The notes under the pieces are model-generated. The model was given only the letters and a program-made list of their open reading frames with translations. It was not told where the DNA came from and did no database searches. Below are positions 55,653-64,000 of a stretch of 64,000 nt of DNA, in pieces; the first letter of the stretch is position 1; each line of letters begins with the position of its first letter. The position numbers were made by a program, and so were the translations under genes. This DNA is from Onchidella celtica (Eukaryota > Mollusca > Gastropoda > Systellommatophora > Onchidiidae). The DNA lies in the NCBI GenBank assembly GCA_963931925.1, contig OZ007573.1, positions 43,206,624 through 43,270,623 of the forward strand. The letters are read 5' to 3'.

Positions 55653-56784
55653 AAAGAAACGGGTTTGATAATACGTTTGGATGGGGTTAAAAACGGATTT
55701 AATAACAGGTTTGGATGGGGTTAAAAACGGATTTAATAACAGGTTTGGATGGGGTTGGAAACGGATTTAATAACAGGTTTGGATGGGGTTAAAAACGGAT
55801 TTAATAACAGGTTTGGATGGGGTTGGAAACGGATTTAATAACAGGTTTGGATGGGGTTGGAAACGGATTTAATAACAGGTTTGGATGGGGTTGGAAACGG
55901 ATTTAATAACAGGTTTGGATGGGGTTGGAAACGGATTTAATAACAGGTTTGGATGGGGTTAAAAACGGATTTAATAACAGGTTTGGATGGGGTTGGAAAC
56001 GGATTTAATAACAGGTTTGGATGGGGTTAAAAACGGATTTAATAACAGGTTTGGATGGGGTTGGAAACGGATTTAATAACAGGTTTGGATGGGGTTAAAA
56101 ACGGATTTAATAACAGGTTTGGATGGGGTTGGAAACGGATTTAATAACAGGTTTGGATGGGGTTGGAAACGGATTTAATAACAGGTTTGGATGGGGTTGG
56201 AAACGGATTTAATAACAGGTTTGGATGGGGTTGGAAACGGATTTTATAATAGGTTTGGGTGGGATTGAGAACGGATTTAATAATGGATTTGGATGGGATT
56301 GAGAACAGGTTTAATAATAAGTTTGGATGGGATTACGAATAGGTTTAATAAATGGGTTTGGAAGGGGTTAGGAAAGTACTAAGCAATGGGTTTGGATGGG
56401 GTTAGGAAAGTATTAAATAATGGGTTTGGATGAGGTTAATAAATTAATGACTTTGGATTGGGTTAGAAACGGTTTAGTAATAGGTTTGGATGGGGTTAAG
56501 AACAGATTAATAATATATATGGATGGGGTCAGGAAGGTTTAAATAGTAGATTTGGATGGGGTTGATAATGGTTTAATAATAGGTTTGGATGGGAATAGGA
56601 ACAGGTTTAATAATTGGTTTGGATGGGGTTAGTGACAGGTTATATAATTGGTTTGGACGGTGTTAAGGACGACTTTAATAATAGGTCTGGATGGAGTTAA
56701 GAACGTGTTTACTATTACGTTTGGAAATGGTTAAGAATATGATTAATACTACGTTTGTATGGGATTAAGGACTGATTAACAATA

Positions 56785-56861
56785 CTGCCATGCAAAGGTA
56801 GACCGGCGTAACTGATGAAGTATAAAGAGAGCACATACGTCACTCTGCCTTTGCATGACAG
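56785..56861. repeat. Hairpin unit 1 in satellite
   Basis: The arm CTGCCATGCAAAGGTAGACC pairs imperfectly with GTCACTCTGCCTTTGCATGA across a ~26-base loop (ACTGATGAAGTATAAAGAGA). It sits between AATA and AATAGG of the satellite. Confidence 0.8.
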
Positions 56862-57608
56862 AATAGGTTTGGATGTGGTTAGGAATAGGCTCAAAAATAG
56901 GTTTGGATAGGGTTCGTAACAGATTAATAATAGGTTTGGATATGGTTAATAACAGGTTAATGATAGGTTTGAATGGGGTTCATAAAAGGTTAGGTTTGGA
57001 TGGGATTCACAACAGGCTGTAAATACGTTTGGATGGGGTTAAGAATGAGTTTGATAATAGGTTTGGATGAGGTTGGGAACGGGTTTAATAAAATATTGGG
57101 ATGGTGTTAAGAACGGCTTTAATGGTAACTTTGAATTGGGTAAAGAACAGGTTTAATGGTAAGTTTGGCTGCGGATAGGAACAAGTTCAGTAACAGATTT
57201 GGATTGGGTTAGTAACTGACTTAAAATAAGAAGTTTGGATGGGATTAGGAACAGATTTAATAAAAGGTTTGGATGGGATTAAGATGGGTTTAATAATAGA
57301 CAATGCGGTTAGGATCAGGTTTAATAGAAGTCTTTGCATGAGGTTACGAGCAGGTTAAATAAGTTTGGATAGGGTGAAAAATGAGTTTGACAGTATGTTA
57401 GGGTTCTGATGGGGTCAAGAATGGGTTTAATAACAGTTTGCCGTAGGGTTAGGAATGGGCGTAACATGTAATAGACATGGATGCGGTAAGGAATAGGTTT
57501 AATAATAGGTTAAGATAGGCTAGAAACGGGTTCAATAATAGGTTTGGACAAGGTTAAAAACATGTTTAATCATTGATTTGAATGGGATTCGGGACAGGTT
57601 TAATGATA

Positions 57609-57683
57609 CTGCCATGCAAAGGCAGAGCGACGAAACTGATAAAGTATAAAGAGCACATACTTTGCTTTGTCTTTGCACATCAG
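57609..57683. repeat. Hairpin unit 2 in satellite
   Basis: The arm CTGCCATGCAAAGGCAGAGC pairs with GCTTTGTCTTTGCACATCAG. The loop ACTGATAAAGTATAAAGAGC is conserved. Confidence 0.8.
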
Positions 57684-58219
57684 AGTAGGTTTCAAGGGGG
57701 TAAAGAGCGGTTTTAATAATAGGTGTGTATGATGTTAAAAAGAAGTTTGATGACAAATTTGAATGGGGTTAGGAAAAGGTTTAAAAACAGATTTCGATTG
57801 GGATAGCAACAGGTTTAATAATGAGTTTGGATGCGGTTAGAAAGAGTTTGACAATAGGTTTTCAAGGGGATTAGGGACAGTTGAAATAATAGCTTTGCAT
57901 GGGATTAGGACCGGTTTGCAGTTAGGATCGGGTTTAATAATACTTTTGGATGGGGTTAATAATGAAATTAATCATAAGTTTGGATGGGGTTAGGAATACG
58001 TTTAGTAATATGTTGCGTGGAGTTATGAATGGGTTTGATAGTAGGTTTGAGTGGGTTTAGGAATAGGATTAATAATAAGTTTGGATGGCATAAAGAATTT
58101 ATATGAATCATTATAGGTTTGGGTGGAGTTAGGAATGAGTTTAATAATAGATTTGGATGTGGTTAAGAAAAGATATTTAATAATACTTTTGGATGGGATT
58201 AAGGACAAGTTTAATAACA

Positions 58220-58296
58220 CTGCCATGCAAAGGTAGAGCGACGTAACTGATAAAATATAAAGGGAGCACATACACCGCTCTATCTTTGCACGGCAG
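58220..58296. repeat. Hairpin unit 3 in satellite
   Basis: The arm CTGCCATGCAAAGGTAGAGC pairs with GCTCTATCTTTGCACGGCAG. The change GGTAGAGC versus GCTCTATC keeps most of the pairing. Confidence 0.8.
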
Positions 58297-58494
58297 AATA
58301 GGTTTGGATCGGACTAGGAATAGATTTAATAATAGGTTTGGGTGGGTTAGGAATGGGTTTACTAATAGCTTTGTATTATGTTAGGAACGAGTTGAATGAT
58401 AGATTTGGACAGGGCTAGGAACGCCTTTAATATTACGTTTGGATGTGGTTAAGAATAGGTTTAATAATAAATAAGTTTGGATGGGATTAGAGAC

Positions 58495-58564
58495 ATGCCA
58501 TGCAGAGCGACGTAACTGACAAAGTATAAAGAGAGCACATACGTTGGTCTGCCTTGGCACGGCA
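58495..58564. repeat. Hairpin unit 4 in satellite (shortened)
   Basis: ATGCCATGCAGAGCGACGTA with a 6-base loss in the left arm. The loop ACTGACAAAGTATAAAGAGA and right arm GTCTGCCTTGGCACGGCAG are present. Confidence 0.75.
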
Positions 58565-58690
58565 GAACAGATTTGGGTGGGTTTAGGAACAGGTTCAATA
58601 AATCGATTTGGATGGGTTCACAACGGTTTTAATGATAACTTTGAATGGGGTTAAGAACGGGTTTAATGATAGATTTAGACTGGGTTAGTA

Positions 58691-60265
58691 ACAGAGAGCT
58701 TATCAAGCTGTAAAAGAGCTCACACAGCGTAAACAGGCAAGAGTCAATAACATCGATGACAAAGACGGGAACCACCTCACAGAAGAGAAGGCTATCATTG
58801 ACAGATGGACAGAGTACTGTTCAGAGCTCTACAACCACCAGACACAGGGGGGCCCCAATGCACTTACAAGTCAGGACTCGTCAAAGGAGGACGATTTCAC
58901 TATCCTCCGCGAAGAAGTTGAGGCAGCAATCAAATCGATGAAAGATGGGAAAGCTGCAGGCATTTACAACATCCCAGCGGAGCTGCTCAAACACGGGGGA
59001 CAACAGTGACAGATATCCTCACAAGAATTTGCAACAAAATCTGGCAGACCGGAGAATGGCCAACAAATTGGACTCACATTCATCAGTATGCTCCCCAAGA
59101 AAGGCAATCTACATCAATGCCAGAACTATCGAACGATCAGCCTCCTAAGTCATTCCAGTAAAGTAATGTTGAAAGTCATCCTGAACAGGCTGAAACCACA
59201 GGCGGAGGAGATCGTCGCCGAAGGACAGGCAGGTTTTCGCCCAAACAGAAGCACCACTGAACAATTATTCAACCTGCGAATTCTGAGTGAGAAGTACAGC
59301 CAGCAAACAACTGGACATATACCACGTCTTCATTTACTTCAAGAAGGCGTTCGACCGGGTGTAGCATGGCGCACTATGGGCCACAATGAGGAAATACAAC
59401 ATGAGACAAAAGCTCATCCACATCATCAAGGCTATACGCGAAAACCACCAGCGCAGTACTTGTCCAAGGCACGGTGGGAGAATGGTTTCATCTCAGTGGG
59501 AGTCCGTCAAGGCTGTCTTTTGTCGCCGACATTGTTCAGCATCTTCCTAGAGCGCATACTGTCTGATGACTTAGAGGAACACACTAGCACAATCAGCACT
59601 GGAGGGCCGACAATCACCAATCTCAGGTTCGCCGACGACATTGATGGACTGGCAGGAAACGAACGGGAACAAGCCAATCTGGTGAACCACCTGAATGAAA
59701 CATCCCCCAAATACGGTTTGCAGATCAGTGCCGAGAAGACAAAGCTCATGACAAACAGTGCCCAGCCAATCACAGTCAGTGGAAAAGAACTTGAGACTGT
59801 TGATCACTTCAAGTACCCTGGAGCCATTATCAGTGAAGAAGGTTCAAAGACCGAAATCCTCACAAGAGCTGCACAAACAACAGCAGGCCCATTTGGAGAG
59901 ACTGAAACATCTCTCTCAGGTCCAAGTTCAAGCTCCTGCATGCACTGGTCATCTCCATTTTCCTGTATGCATGCGAATCCAGGACACTGAATGGAGATCT
60001 GCAAAGGAGGATCCAGGCAGTGGAGATGAGATGCCTCAGATGGGCTCTCCAAGACCATACTACAGGGAACAGTGCAAGGGAAGAGAAGACGAGGTAGACC
60101 GTGGAAGAAATGGGCAGACGACATTGCGGAATGGACCAAGATGAGCTTTCCCACGACCCAGGCACTCGCCCACAACCGCCACACGTGGGGCCAGCTGGTG
60201 GAGCGCTCGTCACCGCAGCGCCCCTACGACCCCGGTGGGTTATAGAATCAGTGACAGTGACAGTA
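58691..60265 (+). pseudogene. BovB/RTE-like LINE relic, 5'-truncated
   Basis: Ordered fragments: AIIDRWTEYCSELYNHQ, IKSMKDGKAAGIYNIPAELL, PKKGNLHQCQNYRTISLLSH, EGQAGFRPNRSTTEQLFNLR, GVRQGCLLSPTLFSIFLERI and catalytic LRFADDIDG. These are closest to BovB-type RTE reverse transcriptases (family knowledge). At least three frame changes break the ORF, including a loss at the AFD motif. The 3' end is GTGACAGTGACAGTAGG, an RTE-style short-repeat tail, followed by satellite. Confidence 0.85.
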
Positions 60266-60868
60266 GGAACAGTTTTAAAATAGATTTGGATGCGTTAGGA
60301 ACAGGTTTAATACTAAGTTTTAATACCGTTAGGTATGGGTTTAGTAGTAGATTTGGTTGGGATTAGCACAGGTTTAATAATAGACTTGGGTGCTTTTAGG
60401 ATTGGGTTTAATAGTAGCTTCAGATGGGTTTAGGAACAGGTTGAATAATAGGGTTGGATGAGGTTGGTTAGGTTTAATTTACAAGTTTGGGTGGGGTTAT
60501 GAATGGGATTAATAATAGGTTTGGATGGGTAAGGAATAGATTTAACAACAGGTTTGGACATGATTAAGAACAGGATTAATAATACGTTTGGGTGGGATAA
60601 GGGACACATTTAATGACACGGCCAGGCAAAGGCAGAGCGACGTTACTGATAAAGTAACTTAAAGAGCACATAATTATATCGCTCTGCCTTTGCACGGCAG
60701 AATAGGTTTCGACGGAGTTAGAAGCGGGTTTACCAATAGATTTGGATGGGGTTGAGAATGGGTTTAGTAATTGGTTTGGGTTGTGTTAAGAACGAGTTTA
60801 ATTATGGGTTTGGATGGGATTAGGAAGTGTTTAATAAGATTTGGATGGGGTTGGCGATGGTTTCCCTT
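60266..60868 (+). repeat. 34-bp satellite, right segment (degenerate)
   Basis: Irregular units with AGGTTTAATAATAG and TTTGGATGGG, carrying hairpin unit 5. The array ends at GGGGTTGGCGATGG before a pyrimidine tract. Confidence 0.85.
60619..60700. repeat. Hairpin unit 5 in satellite
   Basis: The arm CGGCCAGGCAAAGGCAGAGC pairs with GCTCTGCCTTTGCACGGCAG. The loop is slightly longer than in the other units. Confidence 0.8.
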
Positions 60869-60869
60869 T

Positions 60870-61416
60870 TTTCTCCCTCTCTCTCCCTCTTTCTTTTTTA
60901 TTATTTAATGAATTTTTAATGTTTCTGTTTCCGTTTCCGTACATATGAAAACACGGCTTTAGTCTGATCAAACCTATAATTTCATACCGTTACCAGCATT
61001 TGACAACTTTGTCGTACGCTTCAACTGTGTTCAAAGCCTAAAATTCTCACCTTAACAGTTCTTGATTCTCCGGTTCTCTAGACTGTGCCGACTGGGAGAT
61101 CCTCAATTCAATGATCTCTGCAACCTAGACTTACTCAGAACAGGTTGGGGGGGGGGGGCGGCACTTGGCATGGACCTAATCCCCCCTCCCCCCCCCCAAC
61201 CTAATGGAGGTAAAGGGAATGGGGGGGGGGACTTGTGATAAAGACTATTGATAAAGGGAGTCACAAAAGGCATGTGTGTGGGGGGGGGGGCGGGGGGTAC
61301 CACAAAATAAGAGGGGACGGGAGAGTTCCATTTGCGTCGCACAATAATGATACCACATGGACACTACTTTAGGAGCGTCTGTGAGTGTCTGGTCGCAGGG
61401 GCGCTGCCCCTAAAGA
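60870..61416. other. Gene-free stretch
   Basis: A C/T-rich tract (60870-60895) and several long poly-G/poly-C runs (61145, 61182, 61220, 61280). No gene recognised. Confidence 0.45.
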
Positions 61417-61798
61417 TTTGAGGTCTTTATTTTAGGAGGTTCGCTGCCCTTGGCATTTACACCTCACTTTACTTGTTTTATTATTTCTTGTTCTGGCGGG
61501 GGGGGGGGGGGGGGGGGAGATGATATGGGTAAATTTTAATCTATTAATTTCAATTTTGCCCGGGCAGCGGCCTTTCGGCCTGCTCTTTACGATTTCCAAC
61601 TGCCAAGGTATCTTTAACGTGCGCAACGTGCACACGGGCCCTCCGAATTTTTTCGTCCTTATCCGAGAAGACTAGGTACTCGATCCTAACCCCCAATAGG
61701 ACCAGGGACTTGAAAATATGAGAAAAATCCAATTTCCAAGAACTACTCGATCCTACCCCCCAATAGGACCACCTCTAGACCACCTTGCCCCCTAGCGA
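61417..61798 (-). repeat. tRNA-derived SINE, nearly complete
   Basis: On the minus strand the head is GGTGGTCTAGAGGTGG, with the middle GGAGGGCCCGTGTGCACGTT, GCGCACGTTAAAGATACC and TTGGCAGTTGGAAATCG. The tail has GAGGTGTAAATGCCAAGGGC, AGCGAACCTCCTAAAAT. A head-side segment with CTACTCGATCCTA is duplicated. A G run of about 28 bases lies in the spacer. Confidence 0.8.
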
Positions 61799-62142
61799 GT
61801 TGGTGTTTTTATAGTAAATGCAGGGGCCCGGCGAACAACACTCAAAACAAATATTTGGCTGACTAAAGTTGTGTAACTGGTATGGGTACTCCTTCCCCCA
61901 TTGCCACAATTTTGAACGGATCTACAACCCTCCCCCCCCCCCCCTTCCTCCCCCAATAGACGCAGACGCAACGGGGAAAGGGGTTGGTAACAATAAGGAT
62001 ACTGCACAGCGAGTTCAAAAAGCGGGGTTGGGGGGGGGGGGGGTCATTAGCAGAAAATATTTGAGAGAAGATTCACAGATGCTTAAAACAAAAACTCTCA
62101 ATGAACAGTTTGCAATGGCGGCCTACATTTCATAACCTTGTG

Positions 62143-62552
62143 TATGTTTTATTTCCATTTTCGGGAGGACTTCCGAATGCGTTCCATAGCTCGACAAGTG
62201 CATAGACATTGTCAGATTGATATGTAACGACATGAGCTGCTGGTCAGTTTGTATCATCGGGGCCGTAGGCCGATGTTCGTCTGAGCAGTAGTCAGATTGA
62301 CATATCAGGAAAAGCCGCCGGGGTAGCTATGTATTGTTTTCGCTCGTGCTTTGAAACGCATTCGGAAGTCCTTCCCCATTTTCTGAAAAGGTGGAGATCT
62401 TTTAGTCTTACACTTTGACACATGAGAAGGCATTGTGGCACTTATCAAATTGTAACACCTTATCATAATACCAAAACCCCAAACGTTTAACGCTGAATTT
62501 TTCATTGTGTAGAAAAGTGGAGTTGGAACAAACAAGAATTAAGGTCGCGATT
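62143..62552 (+). mobile_element. MITE family 1 copy interrupted by a smaller MITE
   Basis: Left part TTTTATTTCCATTTTCGGG, right part from CCCATTTTCTG through GAGATCTTTTAGTC, GTGGCACTTATCAA and GTGGAGTTGGAACAAACAAG. A 205-bp inverted-repeat element separates the two. Confidence 0.7.
62167..62371. mobile_element. MITE family 3 (205 bp) nested in a family 1 MITE
   Basis: The ends GGACTTCCGAATGCGTT and AACGCATTCGGAAGTCC are perfect 17-bp inverted repeats, and the pairing continues imperfectly inward. No coding content. Confidence 0.8.
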
Positions 62553-62722
62553 TCCCATCTGGTCTGGGCCTATGACCAGCTTTACACTGGCCTGCCTAGA
62601 TCTATCAACATGCACGAACCCGTAGTAATTATCAAATCAGTACAAAGTCTAGAAATAAATGTACATGAATGAACTTACCTTGCAGAAACTTCACCCTCAG
62701 CAGATAAGTCATCAGCTTCTTA

Positions 62723-62935
62723 CCCAGACAGCAACCCTAAGGACATCAATGCGTAGGGTTGACGTCAAGTTTGTTCATAGAAATGACATGGTTCCTAGGT
62801 AGACCGACCGGACACGGCATAACGCCGACGTTAGTCTGATGCAGGAAATCTGCCTCTATAATTATGATAATCGCACAGAAATCCTATATATAATATAAAT
62901 CTTATGTCGCATTGAAGTAGGCACGCTGGCTGGAC
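62723..62935. mobile_element. MITE family 2, copy 3
   Basis: Left end CCCAGACAGCAACCCTA, right end GCACGCTGGCTGG. Shares GAAATGACATGGTTCCTAGG and GAAATCCTATATATAAT-type interior with the two other copies but is more diverged. Confidence 0.65.
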
Positions 62936-62939
62936 ACCG

Positions 62940-63387
62940 TCGGCAGTTGTCAGCGTCTCGGTCAATCCATGAAGACGTCAAATACCCTTGATCAACTGCG
63001 AAAACCTTTCCCCAATTAAACCTTTCCCCAAATCTCACACCGATGTTGTCGCTATGAGCTGAAACTATGAACTGACCGGGTTCTTTGCACGTGTCGTCCT
63101 GTCGGCCTCGGCTTAGAGTGAACTATCAGTGTATCCCGTGAGCTGCATGGAAAAACTGTTCACCTTTGAGAAACAAAATTTTAGGCCAATGGTTCTCAAT
63201 ATAGGCGTTATCAACCCCTGAGACGAATTTGATTTTTAGGGGGGGGGGGTGAAAACGAAGAAAAGGGTGACAAGGAGGCCAGAACAATGAAGGACAAGGT
63301 GGGGTGGGGGGTGGGGTGAAAACATGAATGGAACTGATTGGGGAGGAGGGTGGGGGGGGGGCAAATCATAAAATCACTGGAAATCAC
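62940..63387. other. Gene-free stretch
   Basis: Ends in a G-rich block (63235-63365) of GGGGTGGGG-type sequence. Nothing recognised. Confidence 0.4.
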
Positions 63388-63632
63388 GACCTATGTTTTT
63401 GTTTGTTCCAACTCCACATTTTGCACAACTGAAAAATCCGACATTGAACGTTTACGGCTTTAGTATTATGAAAAGGAGTTAAAATATATCGGAACTGTGA
63501 AACAGCTTGATAAATGCCACAACGCATTTTAAACAGGTGTCAAAGTGTGCATTTGTGATGCCTATTCTACATACTAAAAGATCGCCAGTTTTACAGAGAA
63601 TCATGATATAAGAAATAAAAACTAAGGTCGCC
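63388..63632 (-). mobile_element. MITE family 1, inverted full copy
   Basis: Reads ACGACCTATGTTTTTGTTTG, CCAACTCCACATTTTGC, GTTTACGGCTTTAGTATTAT, AGCTTGATAAATGCCACAAC, TACTAAAAGATC and ends AAAAACTAAGGTCGCC. This is the reverse orientation of 35722-35966. Confidence 0.75.
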
Positions 63633-63885
63633 AAATACAGGACAGCCACTGACGTGTTCTACAGCATGCCTAGGTGGTACAGTTGTATTATGAACAGTAA
63701 AGGCCAATTCTTTTTAAAAAAGCGCATTTGACAAAGAACGATTTCTGTTTTATAATGAATAATTAACACACGATTGTCATTAATAAGGCCGTGAAAACAT
63801 TTAAATTATATTTTGTGTGTTGTCTGTCTTCTTGTGAAATGTATCTGTTGGGTTTGCGGGGGGGGGGGGGGGGGTCCCAGCGGAC

Positions 63886-64000
63886 ATGGTCAAGAGGCAA
63901 GGTGCTCGCCTGTCATGCCGAGGTACTGGGTTCGATCCCCAGTCTGTACAGGCATGTTGGAATTCTTTTTTCGGGGGGGGGGGGGGAATTCCTGTCTTTG
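63886..64000 (+). repeat. SINE head, cut by window end
   Basis: The tRNA-like head is the best preserved in the window: A-box-like TGGTCAAGAGGCAAGG and canonical B box GGTTCGATCCC, followed by CAGTCTGTACAGGCATGTTG. It continues past the window. No cloverleaf pairing was found that would make it a functional tRNA gene. Confidence 0.75.

Larger units (their letters stand above)
55653..58690 (+). repeat. 34-bp satellite, main segment
   Basis: From 55660 to about 56240, 34-bp units are nearly identical, alternating TTAAAAACGG and TTGGAAACGG forms of GGTTTGGATGGGGTT(GG/AA). Further right the units degrade progressively in length and sequence while keeping TTTGGATGGG and TTTAATAATAG. Four ~75-bp hairpin units interrupt it. 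Confidence 0.95.

Noticed and set aside
63890-63960. Possible tRNA gene
   Set aside because: Good A and B boxes but no acceptor-stem pairing found and the sequence continues into SINE body; the same head is seen in other SINE copies.

Overview
This window looks like nuclear DNA of an invertebrate animal, most likely a mollusc (inferred). It holds one host gene with spliceosomal introns, embedded in repeats: tRNA-headed SINEs, RTE-type and C2H2-tailed LINEs, hAT-like and other TIR elements, several MITE families and large tandem arrays. Long G or C runs and (TG)n tracts also fit. No rRNA, true tRNA, CRISPR, LTR element or virus-like element was recognised.

Region 1 (1-13,006). After about 3.2 kb of non-coding sequence lies a six-exon, plus-strand PARP-family gene. 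The model is 1,745 codons with every splice phase matching. It encodes two RRM-like folds, a long Lys/Glu-rich segment, KH-like repeats, a degenerate macrodomain and a C-terminal ADP-ribosyltransferase domain with an H-Y-E triad. Most of it sits in one 4.5-kb exon.

Region 2 (13,133-25,200). A roughly 3-kb block is tandemly duplicated, each copy carrying a SINE. Beyond it are a small inverted-repeat element, a truncated RTE LINE, a cluster of related interspersed repeats, a (TG)n tract and MITEs.

Region 3 (25,195-35,966) shows two nested insertions with visible target-site duplications. The first is a hAT-like element containing a 5'-truncated LINE. The second is a 4.4-kb TIR element carrying two convergent broken genes, a THAP-type zinc finger and a second conserved-looking protein start. 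A full-length RTE LINE has split that second gene.

Region 4 (36,000-50,000) has no convincing gene. It holds two larger copies of an element carrying telomere-like degenerate repeats, a ~137-bp tandem array, a (CAGCA)n tract, a 29-bp minisatellite containing TTAGGG, a 156-bp tandem duplication and MITEs.

Region 5 (50,000-60,870) is a 34-bp-period satellite interrupted by two RTE-like LINE relics. One relic is itself split by a full-length LINE with an intact reading frame. The satellite also carries five dispersed copies of a ~75-bp hairpin. Region 6 (60,870-64,000) is gene-free, with SINEs and MITEs, one of them nested inside another.

Apart from the PARP gene, all coding sequence belongs to transposons. 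The order of insertions can be read from their nesting. Family names come from motif recognition by eye; no database was searched.
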